A DNA stretch of 64,000 nt from Croceicoccus pelagius (GTDB taxonomy: Bacteria; Pseudomonadota; Alphaproteobacteria; Sphingomonadales; Sphingomonadaceae): contig NZ_LYWY01000034.1 in NCBI RefSeq assembly GCF_001661915.1, positions 186,001-250,000 on the forward strand, read 5' to 3'. Shown here one piece after another: positions 42,595 to 53,418 of the stretch. The position numbers were made by a program, and so were the translations under genes. Position 1 is the stretch's first letter; the number at the start of each line of letters is the position of its first letter. The notes beneath the pieces are model-generated. The model was given only the letters and a program-made list of their open reading frames with translations, made no database searches and was not told where the DNA came from.

Positions 42595-43332
42595 TCAGTT
42601 CCGCCTGTCCGAACCTGCGTCATTCAGTACGATGCGGATCGGATAGGATGCCTTGCGGGCCATGCGGCTGCGGCGCACCTGCTGCGTCACGCGCAGGGCC
42701 GAACGGCTGGTCTCCACCCGCACGGGCGAATCGATGTCGGACAGCGCCATGCGGACGGCAGGCTCGGCCTGCTTGCTGACGGCGACCTGCCCCTGCGTCA
42801 CGCGGGCGACGCGTACGGTCGGGCGGCTTTCCACGGCAACCGCGCCTGCTACGTCGACAGGACGGGTTTCGACTGTGACAGGGCCGTGAAGCTGCGGCTT
42901 CTCGGCCTCGCGTACAGCGAGTTCGATCGGCTCGAGTTCGGGATAGACCGGCGCCATTACCGGGCCGCGTCCTTCGAGACGGGCAAGGTTGCGGGCAAAG
43001 CGTTCATCCTTCGGAGCTGCCGCAACGGCGCGCGCAAAATAGCGCTGCGCAAGGTCGGGACGACCGATGCGGTCATAAGCGATGGCCATGCCGTTGAATG
43101 CCTCACCGGCGTAACGCGGATCGTAGGATGCCTGGCGGAAAGCGGTGATCGCCCTGGTCGGCCGGTTCGCTTCGAGGTGAAGCTTGCCCATGGCAAGGCG
43201 GCTTTCAAAATAGTCGCCCATGTCGATCGTCGACGGATCGACCGAGGCGCTGTTCGAACCGAAGACCGACTGGCAGCCCCCCAGCGTTGCGGCAACCAGC
43301 ACGATGCCCGCGATGTTTGCAATCTTGCGCAT
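42595..43332 (-). CDS. TPR-containing lipoprotein of the tad locus (TadD-like)
   Basis: 245 residues from ATG 43332. Lipobox LGGC, then a TPR pair (YFESRLAMGKLHLEANRPTRAITAFRQASY, AGEAFNGMAIAYDRIGRPDLAQRYFARAVAAAP). The C-terminal ~110 residues are low complexity with repeated V-R-V-x-x. TadD lipoproteins act in Flp pilus assembly, possibly like PilF in secretin placement. It follows tadC by 29 nt. Confidence 0.85.
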   Translation of the reverse strand: MRKIANIAGIVLVAATLGGCQSVFGSNSASVDPSTIDMGDYFESRLAMGKLHLEANRPTRAITAFRQASYDPRYAGEAFNGMAIAYDRIGRPDLAQRYFARAVAAAPKDERFARNLARLEGRGPVMAPVYPELEPIELAVREAEKPQLHGPVTVETRPVDVAGAVAVESRPTVRVARVTQGQVAVSKQAEPAVRMALSDIDSPVRVETSRSALRVTQQVRRSRMARKASYPIRIVLNDAGSDRRN

Positions 43333-43361
43333 GTTTCCCCCCTTTGGAACCGCGAACCTTG

Positions 43362-44342
43362 TCAGCGCGACATCATCGGGAAGATATCCCGGACGACGCG
43401 GATGGATGCCGGCAGCATCAGGACCCCGATCATTGTCGGCAGCATGCATACCACAAGTGGGATCGAAATGAGAACCGGCAGACGATGGGCCTTTTCCTCG
43501 GCCCGCATGCGGCGCTTTTCACGCATTTCGGATGCATAAACGCGCAGCGTTGAAGACATACTGGTGCCCAGCTTGTCCGACTGGATCAGCAGGGTCGTGA
43601 ACGAGCGGATTTCATCGACACGGGCCATGTCGGCAAGGCGGCGGAAAGCCTCCTCCCGGCTGGCACCGGCGCGAAGGCGCAGGACGGCGATCGAAAGCAG
43701 CTGCGCGACAAGCGGGTGCGACTGCACCATTTCGCGCCCGACGCGGTCCATGGCCGCTTCGATGCCAAGACCCGCCTCGACGCAGACGAGCAGAAGGTCG
43801 AGACAATCGGGAAAGCCGTTGACGATCTCTTCCTTGCGGCGATCGGCCTTGGCCTGGATGAAAAGGTTCGGAAAATAGAGACCGAGCAGGCCAAGTATCG
43901 ACGCGCCGATATAGATCGTGAAGAAGCCCGGCGTTTCTTCCGAGTATCCGTACATCAGGATCACGTACATCAGCGGGAAGAACGCCATCGCGCCAATGCG
44001 CGCCATCGTGAAAATGCGCGGCGCTGCCGGATGCGTGTAGCCTGCCGAGATGAGCTTGTCGCGAAGACGCTCGCTCTTGGTGTCGGTGAGATCGAGACCG
44101 GTCCGCTCGATCATGTCGGCCAGACGTGCCCAGGCGTTCTGGTTCTCACGGTGGCGTAGCGTGTTGCCCGCCAGTTCACCGCCTGTGTTCGTGGGCGTCG
44201 CGATCTGCTGCAGTCCTGCGCGGACTTGCGCGCGGCGGTTCATCACGTTGATCACGATCAGCGCGATGCCGACCACGATGATGAAGATGCCGATCAGCGT
44301 GGCAATGCGCGTCGCCTGGTTCTGGAGTACGAGATCGAGCAT
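43362..44342 (-). CDS. tadC: Tad pilus inner-membrane platform protein TadC
   Basis: 326 residues, GspF-type with transmembrane helices near 14-35, 107-125, 135-150 and at the C-terminus. Core GFPDCLDLLLVCVEAGLGIEAAMDRVGREM, LADMARVDEIRSFTTLLIQSDKLGTSMSSTLRVYASEMREKRRMRAEEKAHRLPV. With TadB forms the platform that works with the TadA/CpaF ATPase. 2 nt from tadB. Confidence 0.94.
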   Translation of the reverse strand: MLDLVLQNQATRIATLIGIFIIVVGIALIVINVMNRRAQVRAGLQQIATPTNTGGELAGNTLRHRENQNAWARLADMIERTGLDLTDTKSERLRDKLISAGYTHPAAPRIFTMARIGAMAFFPLMYVILMYGYSEETPGFFTIYIGASILGLLGLYFPNLFIQAKADRRKEEIVNGFPDCLDLLLVCVEAGLGIEAAMDRVGREMVQSHPLVAQLLSIAVLRLRAGASREEAFRRLADMARVDEIRSFTTLLIQSDKLGTSMSSTLRVYASEMREKRRMRAEEKAHRLPVLISIPLVVCMLPTMIGVLMLPASIRVVRDIFPMMSR

Positions 44343-44344
44343 CG

Positions 44345-45342
44345 TCAGACTTTCAGATTGACCAGATTTCGGATCCAGAAGAACCCGATCGCGTAGAGGG
44401 CCATCAGGCAGATGAAGCCGATGATGAACATGCTCTCACCCGCGACGCTGAGATAGAATTCCGGGTTCACGGTGAAGAGACCGATGAATGCCACGATCGG
44501 CAGGATGGTAAGCATCCACCCAGTCATGCGGCCTTCGGAGCTGAGCGCGCGGACCTTCATGTAAAGGCTCGCCCGCTGGCGGATCACGTCGGACAGGTTG
44601 GCGAGAATTTCTGCAAGGTTGCCGCCCGTCTCGTTCTGGACCGAGAGCGAGACCACGAACATGCGGATGTCCTCAAGGTCCCAGCGATCGGCCATGGCGC
44701 TAAGCGCGTCGGTCAATTCCGCGCCGTAGGAAACCTCGTCCGAGACGATGCCGAATTCGCTGCCGATGGGATCTTCCATTTCGGTCGTCAGCAGTTCGAT
44801 CGCCGACGCGATAGGGTGGCCGGCACGCAGCGCGCGTACGAAGACGTCAAGCGCGACGGGGAACTGTTCCTCTACCCGCTTGCGCCGCTTTTGCGCGATC
44901 GAGGAGATCACCATCAAGGGCAGGAAGATCGCAGCGCACGCCGCAATCGCGACCGCCAGCACCAACACGCCTGCCGAAAACTCGATACCAGTCCCGCCGA
45001 TGGCCAGCAGGATCAGCGCCATGATCAGTACGAAAGCACCGATCATCACGAACAGCATCTGACTTGCCGACACGGGCAGCGCCGCCGTCATCAACGTCCG
45101 CTCAAGCTTCAGGACCATGCCGGCCAGCGCAGGCGGCAGGTTGGTCATCGTCTTGGGCGTTGCCTTGCGCAGACGGGCGAGGATCTCCTCGCGCGTGCTG
45201 CCCTCGCGGATCATTTTCAGACGCTTGTTCACTGCGCGGGTATGCGCGGTACGACTGAAGGTGAAGTCGAGGAAGACCTGTGCGATCAGGAACACCGTTC
45301 CGAAGACGGCGATCAACGTGATGATCTTGAGGAGTGTGTCTA

Positions 45343-45346
<4 letters not shown>
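44345..45346 (-). CDS. tadB: Tad pilus inner-membrane platform protein TadB
   Basis: 333 residues, GspF-type. Core QFPVALDVFVRALRAGHPIASAIELLTTEM, SLSVQNETGGNLAEILANLSDVIRQRASLYMKVRALSSEGRMTGWML. Its start overlaps the end of cpaF by 4 nt, so the two are coupled. Four predicted transmembrane helices. Confidence 0.94.
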
Positions 45347-46719
<1,373 letters not shown>

Positions 46720-46722
46720 AGA

Positions 46723-47904
46723 TTACCCCCCAATGGTACGGTCGCAGATCTGGTCCGCAAGCCGGTCGACGTCCTTCACGAACGCGGCCTTGCGGTTGTT
46801 GTCCGACAGGAGGACACCCTGGTCCTGCGCCATCTGCAGATCCCCGCGATCGCGCGAGACGGTTGCGAATACCTGGCGATTCAGCGTCTCTGCGACCTCG
46901 GCAACGCTGATGGACTGGAAAAGCTTCTTGCCGACGCGATTGACGACGATTCGCACATTCTCGCGGCTGACGTTCATGACGTCGAACAGTTCGACAACGC
47001 GCTTCGTCTGGCGAAGACCGGTGATCGACTGGTCGGTGACCAGCAGGTTCTCGTTACAGGCGAGCGCGGCCGATAGCGTCCAGTTCGTCCAGTTCGCCGG
47101 AAGATCCAGCAGGACGAAATCGAACGTCTGGCGCGCGATCGTCAGCATCTTGAGCAGACGATCGACGTCGACATCCTCAAGCGGCGCGATAACGGAAGGC
47201 GCACCGATCACCCAGAACCCCTGCGGCGCGGCCAGCGAGGCATCGCGCACGAGATCGGAATCGAGACGCTCTGACGCTTCGAGCAGGTCGAGCACGGTCG
47301 TCACCGGCGAAAGACCGAGATAGTTCGCGACTTGGCCGAACTGCAGGTCAAGATCGATGACGCACACGTCCATGCGCGAGCCGCGGCAATCGGTCAGTGA
47401 TGCGGCAAGGTGCGTCAGCAGCGTGGTTGCCCCGACGCCGCCCGCTGCACGGACCATCGAAACCATCGGAGCAAGCGAAGTCTTGCCCGAAGGCGCGACG
47501 TTGGCCGAAGCGTCGAGAAGCTGCGCGGTGAGGTCGTCGGCATTGAAAGGCAGAGTCGCGACATCGGTGACGCCCTGGCGGATCAGGGTGCGCGTCAGCG
47601 CAAGGTCTGCCTGTTCCAACGCGACGATGAGCGGCAGGCTGGGCCGCTTTTCACGAATGGCAGCGACGCGGTTCAGCGATGCGGGCGAAGCCGGATCGAC
47701 TTCGAGCACCAGCACGACGGCACGCGACATGACTTCATCGGGAAGCGCCGCCCCGGCGTCGAGCGAGACGACGTGAACCTCGCTACCGAACCGCGCCTCG
47801 AGCGCGGACGCATGGCGGTCTTGCGCGACAATGTAGATGCCCGAAGGCAAGTTGCGATCCATCCTGATTCCAGTTTCCGAATGAACTTCCATTCTGCCCA
47901 TCAT
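46723..47904 (-). CDS. cpaE: Tad pilus localisation ATPase-like protein CpaE/TadZ
   Basis: About 393 residues from the paired ATG at 47904/47901; MEVHS (47892) and MDRNL (47862) are alternatives. N-terminal receiver-like domain (IYIVAQDRHASALEARFG... SRAVVLVLEVD) and C-terminal ParA/MinD-like domain. The Walker A is degenerate (RAAGGVGATTL, no lysine at either usual place), as is normal for CpaE, which binds but barely hydrolyses ATP. It positions the pilus machine at the pole. Overlaps nothing but starts 1 nt after the preceding pseudopilin stop. Confidence 0.92.
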   Translation of the reverse strand: MMGRMEVHSETGIRMDRNLPSGIYIVAQDRHASALEARFGSEVHVVSLDAGAALPDEVMSRAVVLVLEVDPASPASLNRVAAIREKRPSLPLIVALEQADLALTRTLIRQGVTDVATLPFNADDLTAQLLDASANVAPSGKTSLAPMVSMVRAAGGVGATTLLTHLAASLTDCRGSRMDVCVIDLDLQFGQVANYLGLSPVTTVLDLLEASERLDSDLVRDASLAAPQGFWVIGAPSVIAPLEDVDVDRLLKMLTIARQTFDFVLLDLPANWTNWTLSAALACNENLLVTDQSITGLRQTKRVVELFDVMNVSRENVRIVVNRVGKKLFQSISVAEVAETLNRQVFATVSRDRGDLQMAQDQGVLLSDNNRKAAFVKDVDRLADQICDRTIGG

Positions 47905-47905
47905 C

Positions 47906-48538
47906 CTAACTCGCAATCGCCCCGTCCCCGTCCTCGAGCGAAAGCGAGTACGAGAAGCTCGGGTATGGAACATTCACGCCGACAAGGGTCAGCGTTATGG
48001 GCTGATAACGCATGTTGGTTAAGGTGACGGTAACGATGGGGGCGACGTCTGCGAGCGGTTGATCATCGTCGTCCACGGCCGGATCGGCCACGTAACCGAG
48101 CCCGCTGCCCGCATAGGATATCGTTACATCCGTGTCATGCAGGCGCGGGGTCGCCACACGCATGCGGGTCACGATCGCATCGAATGCCGCCGCGTTATAG
48201 TTGCCGTTGTAGCAAAGGCCCGATCCGCCAGAACAAGAACAGCTCGTGTCGTCGCAGGTGATCGTCTGCATAGCTTCGGCACAGATCGTGTCGCCGGCAA
48301 CGATGGCCACGCCATTGCAGGTCTGGCCTGCGAAACTGCCGCTGTTGAGCGCACCTGGCACGATGTCGGTCGCAACTGCATAACGTGCGCCGAGTTGTAC
48401 CGCCTTTTCGTACTCGTTCAGCTGCCAGGCATACCGCCCGACATCGATGACGCCGAACAGCAGAAGCAATGCGGCCGGAAGAACCAGCGCAAATTCGGCA
48501 GCACCTGCGCCTCGAGTATCTTTGATGAACCGCATCAT
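47906..48538 (-). CDS. TadE/TadG-like pseudopilin with Cys-rich insert
   Basis: 210 residues. N-terminal pseudopilin helix with the TadE pattern (FIKDTRGAGAAEFALVLPAALLLLFGVIDVGRYAWQ), including the G|xxxE leader-peptidase site. A Cys-rich stretch (residues ~84-105: ITCDDTSCSCSGG SGLCYNG, five cysteines) suggests disulfides in the periplasm. The C-terminal ~90 residues look like a beta-rich domain. Third of three TadE/G-like genes; overlaps the previous one by 4 nt. Confidence 0.86.
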   Translation of the reverse strand: MMRFIKDTRGAGAAEFALVLPAALLLLFGVIDVGRYAWQLNEYEKAVQLGARYAVATDIVPGALNSGSFAGQTCNGVAIVAGDTICAEAMQTITCDDTSCSCSGGSGLCYNGNYNAAAFDAIVTRMRVATPRLHDTDVTISYAGSGLGYVADPAVDDDDQPLADVAPIVTVTLTNMRYQPITLTLVGVNVPYPSFSYSLSLEDGDGAIAS

Positions 48539-49065
48539 ACGCCGATCACCGGTGCATGGCTCTCGGCCGCAAGGTGATACGTGCTGTTAATCACGCCCAG
48601 AGTGCCGAGGATGGAGAAATAGGGTACCGCCGGAGCCGCGACAGTGACCACCGCGCCAGTACGTGCATTGCCAGCTGTATCGTTGCCGAGTGAATCGAAA
48701 ATGCCCGTCGAAACGAAACCCGTGCAGTCAACCGAGACGGTGACCTGCGCGTTGGTCCATCCGGGAAGTTCGGCAGGTCCGGTCCCAGCCGTATTGCCGG
48801 TTCGCGTCAGGTTCTTGATCTTGGTTTCTAGCGCCGTGGCAATAGGTGCGTAACTTCCACCGCTGGGGCTGCACATTTGGCTGTAATCGATTCGTGCCGC
48901 GTAACGAGCGCCATTACGCACCGATTCCACCAGTTTCTGCTGGCTCCAGAAGAAATTGCCTGCCTCCATCGCCACGAAGATCAGCGGCAGGATCATCGGC
49001 AGCGAAAGAACGAATTCAGCGGCGGGAGAGCCGCTCTCGTCACGGATAAAATCGCGCAAGGTCAT
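48535..49065 (-). CDS. tadE: TadE-family pseudopilin
   Basis: 176 residues. MTLRDFIRDESGSPAAEFVLSLPMILPLIFVAMEAGNFFW carries the TadE leader and hydrophobic helix (PAAEF site). The rest is a soluble domain with one Cys pair (QMC, DC). TadE and TadF are processed by the prepilin peptidase and are needed for Flp pilus assembly. Overlaps the TadG-like gene by 4 nt. Confidence 0.88.
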   Translation of the reverse strand: MTLRDFIRDESGSPAAEFVLSLPMILPLIFVAMEAGNFFWSQQKLVESVRNGARYAARIDYSQMCSPSGGSYAPIATALETKIKNLTRTGNTAGTGPAELPGWTNAQVTVSVDCTGFVSTGIFDSLGNDTAGNARTGAVVTVAAPAVPYFSILGTLGVINSTYHLAAESHAPVIGV

Positions 49066-50687
49066 CGGATCAAAACCGCCTTGCGCTTGGTGTAGCCCTG
49101 GAACGAGTTATTCGACCCCGGCGGCACCGCCTCGCCATTCATCTCGACATAAAACGACTTCTCGTTGCCGTTCGGCTGAGCCGTAGTAAGCAGGAAGACA
49201 TCCACCCAGTTGATGATGTCCACGACCGCGCTGCCGTGAAGATCGGTACAATCGACGGCCGCGATGGTCAGAGTGCGGCGATCCTTGACCGACGACGGCG
49301 CAAGTTGCGTTGCATCCGTGTAGGCGGGAGCAGTGCAGTAGATGGTGACGTCATAGCGATCATTTGAGCGAAGCTCGGTCTTGCGACCAACCTCGCGATT
49401 CTGGTTCGGCAGGACACGATTGTCATAATCGGCATTTTCCCACTTATACACTTCGTAGCGCGTTGGCGTCCGCGACGGCTCGCTGCCAGAAGCATAGCCG
49501 TTCGCCTGGAACACTGCATTGGCCGAAGTGCCCGTGTGATAGAAATTCATGTAGGCATTGTACTGGGTCGAGGTCCAGCCTTCGCCAATGCGGCTGTAAG
49601 TCGAACAGTTACCGGCCAGCAAACATCCTTCGACATCATAACCTGCCGGCTGGTTGATATACGGCGCCACATCCGGATTGGTTGCGATCGTCGTACCGCT
49701 TGTCCCGCCGGTCGAAGTGCAGGTCTTCAGAGCGGCGTCCGCCTCCGTCGCCAGATTGGTGAACGTTTTCGTGTTCACGGTCTGCTTGGTCAGGTTCTTG
49801 GCCGAACAGAAGCTGCCGTCGCTCATGCAGCTGGGAATACCGTTCTGGTAGATTGCGAAACGGGTGTTGAACGCTTCGCTCTGCTTGTCGACAACGCCGG
49901 GCTGCGCCTCGACTTCGTCGGCTGTGCAGTTTTCGTTCGTGTTGGCCCAACCCAATGACGTGGTCAGGTTGTTACCGGACAGGCCTGCGGGCCGCGTGTA
50001 CGGGAAATCCAGAAACCCGAAGATGCCCGGATTGCTGTCCGTGCTGGTGTTGGGCAGGCTGTGAAGCTTCAGACCGGCGCCTAGGTAGTCGTCGGCATCA
50101 AACCCCGGAGGCGCACAGAACATCAGCGGCGGAACTTTACAATAGGCCGATGTCAGCGTCGCCATGGCGGTGGCGCCAGCGGTGCCGGCAATGGCCCCGA
50201 CGATCGGCGTCAGGGCATAGCGAACCTGCCGGTTGCCGATCGCGACCTGCACGACCTTCGCCTTCGTGGCGGCGTTGCTGGCCGTGCTCTGTTCCGAGAC
50301 GACGTTTACGGGCGCGTCATCGACGTAATCTTCCCAGAAGGTGTAGGAGATCTGGGTAATAGGACGTGTTTCGCCGTCGGAATCGTCGTCGATGTTCGAA
50401 AGGCGGGTGGTGTTGACGAAGTCACTGTCCGACGCAGCAAAGGTCGCATTCGTCGCCTGGATGGCGCGGATGATCGAATCCGTCTTGCCGTCAAGCTGGC
50501 TGGCCGCGGCGAGCGCCGCCTGGTCGGCCGCGTTCTGGAGTTCGGAATCGAGTGCCATGACGCGGGCATAGTCGAACCCCACGCCGGCCATCGCCACGAG
50601 ACCAAACAGCGACAGGGCATAGAGCGGAGCGATTGCCCCGTTTTCGTCACCCCCGAACTTGCGAATTGCCTTCCCCACCATTGGCAA
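49062..50687 (-). CDS. tadG: TadG-family protein (large pseudopilin/Tad domain)
   Basis: 541 residues. N-terminal TadG signature: GDENGAIAPLYALSLFGLVAMAGVGFDYARVMALDSELQNAADQAALAAASQLDG. A VWA-like or Ig-like C-terminal part, Asn/Thr-rich with several cysteines (KVPPLMFCAPPGFD, CTADEVE, SCMSDGSFCSAK). The mature part is large compared with TadE. Likely attaches to the pilus tip or shaft in the periplasm. First of the three TadE/G-like genes. Confidence 0.88.
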   Translation of the reverse strand: MPMVGKAIRKFGGDENGAIAPLYALSLFGLVAMAGVGFDYARVMALDSELQNAADQAALAAASQLDGKTDSIIRAIQATNATFAASDSDFVNTTRLSNIDDDSDGETRPITQISYTFWEDYVDDAPVNVVSEQSTASNAATKAKVVQVAIGNRQVRYALTPIVGAIAGTAGATAMATLTSAYCKVPPLMFCAPPGFDADDYLGAGLKLHSLPNTSTDSNPGIFGFLDFPYTRPAGLSGNNLTTSLGWANTNENCTADEVEAQPGVVDKQSEAFNTRFAIYQNGIPSCMSDGSFCSAKNLTKQTVNTKTFTNLATEADAALKTCTSTGGTSGTTIATNPDVAPYINQPAGYDVEGCLLAGNCSTYSRIGEGWTSTQYNAYMNFYHTGTSANAVFQANGYASGSEPSRTPTRYEVYKWENADYDNRVLPNQNREVGRKTELRSNDRYDVTIYCTAPAYTDATQLAPSSVKDRRTLTIAAVDCTDLHGSAVVDIINWVDVFLLTTAQPNGNEKSFYVEMNGEAVPPGSNNSFQGYTKRKAVLIR

Positions 50688-50719
50688 ACAAGCTTTGTCA
50701 GCTTCCTCCTGATTTCATA

Positions 50720-50995
50720 TCAATTACCGAAGCTGAGCCCGCCGCCCGAGTTCTGCTCGGGCTCGTCAACATCACCTTCGCGATAGGCCGTCACGGCGTC
50801 TGCAGCGAGCTCGGCGTCGCCTTCCATCGGCGCATCATACTCCGGATCGGGATCGACCACCATGGCCGCATAAGTCATGCGGTTCGCTTCGCCGAAATCT
50901 TCCGGATTGAACTTGCCCGCTTCGGGGCTGCTGTAAGTCGCACACCCCGCAAGGGCGAGAGCCGCGGTGCATGCGCCTGCGATCTTAATATTCAT
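50720..50995 (-). CDS. Small lipoprotein of the tad locus
   Basis: 91 residues. Lipobox ALAGC, then a short acidic domain with the motif DFGEANRMTYAAMVVDPDPEY and a C-terminal Gly-rich end (NSGGGLSFGN). It sits between cpaC and tadG, where many tad loci encode CpaD, but it is half that length and I see no CpaD signature. From memory, sphingomonads often have a similar small protein at this spot. A pilotin-like role for the CpaC secretin would fit; this is inference. Its start overlaps the end of cpaC. Confidence 0.72.
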   Translation of the reverse strand: MNIKIAGACTAALALAGCATYSSPEAGKFNPEDFGEANRMTYAAMVVDPDPEYDAPMEGDAELAADAVTAYREGDVDEPEQNSGGGLSFGN

Positions 50996-52346
50996 ATGCC
51001 GTCTCCCCTACAGGCATGTTCGGCGCCAGATCGACCGGTTGGTAATCGTCACCGGCGAGCAGCGTATCGAGCACGTCCGGATCTTCGACCCGGTCGGTCG
51101 GCAAGCGAACCTGACTGGGCCGGATCGGCTCCACCAATCGCGGCGTCACGACGATCAGCAGTTCGGTCTCGCCCTTCTGGAAACTGGTCGATCGGAACAG
51201 CGACCCGATGATCGGGATAGAGCCCAACAGCGGGATCTGGTTCACCGTGGTCTGATAGTCCTGTCGCAGCAGACCGGCGATCGCAAAGCTTTCGCCGTCA
51301 CGCAGTTCCAGCGTGGTGCTGGCGCGGCGGGTCTGGAGGCCCGGCACCGCGATGCCGTTGACCGTGACCGAAGCAGAAGGATCGAGCGAACTGACTTCCG
51401 GTTCGACCACGAGGTTGATCACGCCGTTGCCAAGAACCGTCGGCGTGAAGGCAAGCCCGACACCGAAGTCCTTGAATTCGACCGTAATGCCGTCACCGTT
51501 GCCCTGCGAAACAGGGATCGGGAATTCACCGCCGGCAAGGAACGATGCCGGCTGGCCCGAAAGCGCCACCAGCGTCGGTTCAGCCAGCGTCTTCGACATG
51601 CCCTTGCGTTCAAGGACGTCGAGATAGGCATCGATGTCGAGATCGCCGATCGAGAACAGCGTGTGGATCACTCCAAATGCGCCGCTGACGGCATCGACGG
51701 CAAGCCCGCCCGCATCGGAGCTGGCCGATGCGCCCGGTCCGCTGGCGAATTCGACGTTGGAGCCGACACCGAAGCCGCGCACGCCAAGTTGTTCGCCGAC
51801 AGTGCGGTTCACTTCGGCGAAGCGCACTTCGAGCATGACCTGCTGGCTACCGCGGACGGTGAGCAGGTTGACGACGTTTTCGCCTGCAAATGCCTCTGCA
51901 ATGCGAGCCGCACGGCTGGCGACACCGGCGTCGGTGACGCTACCCGAAAGCACGATCTTCCCGCCGGAAATGCGGGCGTCGATCCCCTCACCCGGGACGA
52001 GCGAGGCGATTTCCGAACGGATACCATCGACATCGGGGCCTACCGTCACGTCCATGACGGCAAGAACCTTGTTGGCCCGATCGTAAAGGGTGAGACTGGT
52101 CGTGCCCATCGACTTGCCGAGCACGTAGATCGACCGATCCGATACCGGCAGCACGTCCGCGATAGCCGGATTGCCGACCATGGCGCGGGCGATCGCACGC
52201 TGCGCGGTGACGACCTCGCTTTTGTTGATGGCGACTTCAAGCGTTCCGGCGTGGATGCCGTATCCGCTGTCTGCCTGGGCATAGGCGGCGGGCGCGGTCA
52301 GCGCCGCTGTCGCCAGTGCGCAGGCCATGATGGTGTGCTTCAGCAT
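50985..52346 (-). CDS. cpaC: Tad pilus outer-membrane secretin CpaC (RcpA)
   Basis: 453 residues from ATG 52346 (4 nt after cpaB stop). Signal peptide ending AAYAQ. N-terminal domain (HAGTLEVAINKSEVVTAQRAIARAMVGNPAIADVLP), BON-like segment (GIDARISGGKIVLSGSVTDAGVASRAARIAEAF), and a secretin core (GSQQVMLEVRFAEVNR; LGVGSNVEFASG..; TLVALSGQPASFLAGGEFPIPV; GVGLAFTPTVLGNGVINLVVEPEVSSLD; LRDGESFAIAGLLR; ELLIVVTPRLVEPI). Forms the outer-membrane ring through which the pilus exits. Confidence 0.95.
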   Translation of the reverse strand: MLKHTIMACALATAALTAPAAYAQADSGYGIHAGTLEVAINKSEVVTAQRAIARAMVGNPAIADVLPVSDRSIYVLGKSMGTTSLTLYDRANKVLAVMDVTVGPDVDGIRSEIASLVPGEGIDARISGGKIVLSGSVTDAGVASRAARIAEAFAGENVVNLLTVRGSQQVMLEVRFAEVNRTVGEQLGVRGFGVGSNVEFASGPGASASSDAGGLAVDAVSGAFGVIHTLFSIGDLDIDAYLDVLERKGMSKTLAEPTLVALSGQPASFLAGGEFPIPVSQGNGDGITVEFKDFGVGLAFTPTVLGNGVINLVVEPEVSSLDPSASVTVNGIAVPGLQTRRASTTLELRDGESFAIAGLLRQDYQTTVNQIPLLGSIPIIGSLFRSTSFQKGETELLIVVTPRLVEPIRPSQVRLPTDRVEDPDVLDTLLAGDDYQPVDLAPNMPVGETAYEY

Positions 52347-52350
52347 TGGA

Positions 52351-53235
52351 TCAATTCCCCCCAAGACGTCCGACGCTGTAATCGGTGGTTTCCGTCCCCC
52401 TGATGACGGTCATGCTAGGCCCGCTGGGCCGCGGCGCAGCAACGCTTCCGGTCGATGCTCGCGCAGGAGCGGATGGCGCAGGCTGATATGCCGCCTGCTG
52501 CGGAGCACCGCCGCCGCCCGAACGCTTCCGAAACGGGCTGACATCGCGCGTCATGACGGCAACACCCGGACCTTCCTCGGCGTTTTCGACGTTGCGCAGC
52601 ACGAGGCTCATCTCACCCATCTTGCGGGCCAGCGTCAGTTTTTGTGCGCCGAACAGGTCGACAAGAACCGTCGCGGTTCCGGCAAGGCCGGGTTCGGTCG
52701 CGTTCTCGCTTTGCGTCGTACCGATGGCGAGGACCTGCACCGCCTCCATCACCACTTCGGTCACTTGCTCGTCATCACCAAGGTCGCGGGTGAGGAGAAC
52801 GTCGACGATGTCGGCAGGACGGATAAAGCCCGAAACCGCGTTCGTCGCGCTGATCGGGATCGACATGGCGCGCATGCCATCGGGCAGCTTGGCGGAAAGC
52901 ACCGCGCGGCCGCTCAACTTGTCGGCAAGGATCGGTTCGCCCGGAACGATAGGCCGCAGCGCAACCTGCCCGCCCTGAAGCAGTTCCTCCATCGAGAAGA
53001 ACGCGCCGACAGGCACGGAATTGGACGGATAATTCTGAAGTCGGATATTCTCGGTCGTCAGCGCGCTGCCGAAGTCGAGAGGCTGGGTAGCAACGACGAT
53101 ACGTGCGAGCTGCTGCTGCTGCGCGACCCGCTCCTGCCGCTCCTCGACCCCCGAGAAATAAGAATTGGCAAGTACGACCGCGACGAGACCAAGCCCGACA
53201 GCGATCAGGATATAGATCAGGTTTCGACTACCCAT
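52351..53235 (-). CDS. cpaB: Flp pilus assembly protein CpaB (RcpC)
   Basis: 294 residues. One N-terminal helix (LIYILIAVGLGLVAVVLANSYF), a coiled segment (VEERQERVAQQQQL), then a SAF domain (PLDFGSALTTENIRLQNYPSNSVPVGAFFS) and a C-terminal domain with DVLLTRDLGDDEQVTEVVMEAVQVLAIG. The last ~80 residues are Pro/Ala/Gly-rich. CpaB stabilises the CpaC secretin and may bind peptidoglycan. First gene of the machinery transcript, 183 nt after flp. Confidence 0.92.
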   Translation of the reverse strand: MGSRNLIYILIAVGLGLVAVVLANSYFSGVEERQERVAQQQQLARIVVATQPLDFGSALTTENIRLQNYPSNSVPVGAFFSMEELLQGGQVALRPIVPGEPILADKLSGRAVLSAKLPDGMRAMSIPISATNAVSGFIRPADIVDVLLTRDLGDDEQVTEVVMEAVQVLAIGTTQSENATEPGLAGTATVLVDLFGAQKLTLARKMGEMSLVLRNVENAEEGPGVAVMTRDVSPFRKRSGGGGAPQQAAYQPAPSAPARASTGSVAAPRPSGPSMTVIRGTETTDYSVGRLGGN

Positions 53236-53370
53236 ATTTCCCCCCTTGGCCGCGAAAACCTAACAGTATCGCGCTCCGCCGCCAACATACACCATTTGAT
53301 TCGTAAAGGAATCACCCATTTTGGGGCATGTTCAAAACAGGCAAATCATTCCGACCCCACCCGGAAAAAA

Positions 53371-53394
53371 AGCCCCGCCGTTTCGGGCGGGGCT
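53371..53394 (-). terminator. Rho-independent terminator between flp and cpaB
   Basis: 9-bp stem agccccgcc / ggcggggct with a 6-nt loop, followed on the minus strand by a run of seven T. It stands 24 nt after the flp stop, so pilin mRNA can exceed that of the machinery genes. Confidence 0.9.
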
Positions 53395-53418
53395 TTCTTA
53401 ATTTTAGTTCGATCTAAA

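Noticed and set aside
50967-52403. 478-codon plus-strand frame over cpaC
   Set aside because: Antisense of the secretin; His/Asp-rich and without a start signal.
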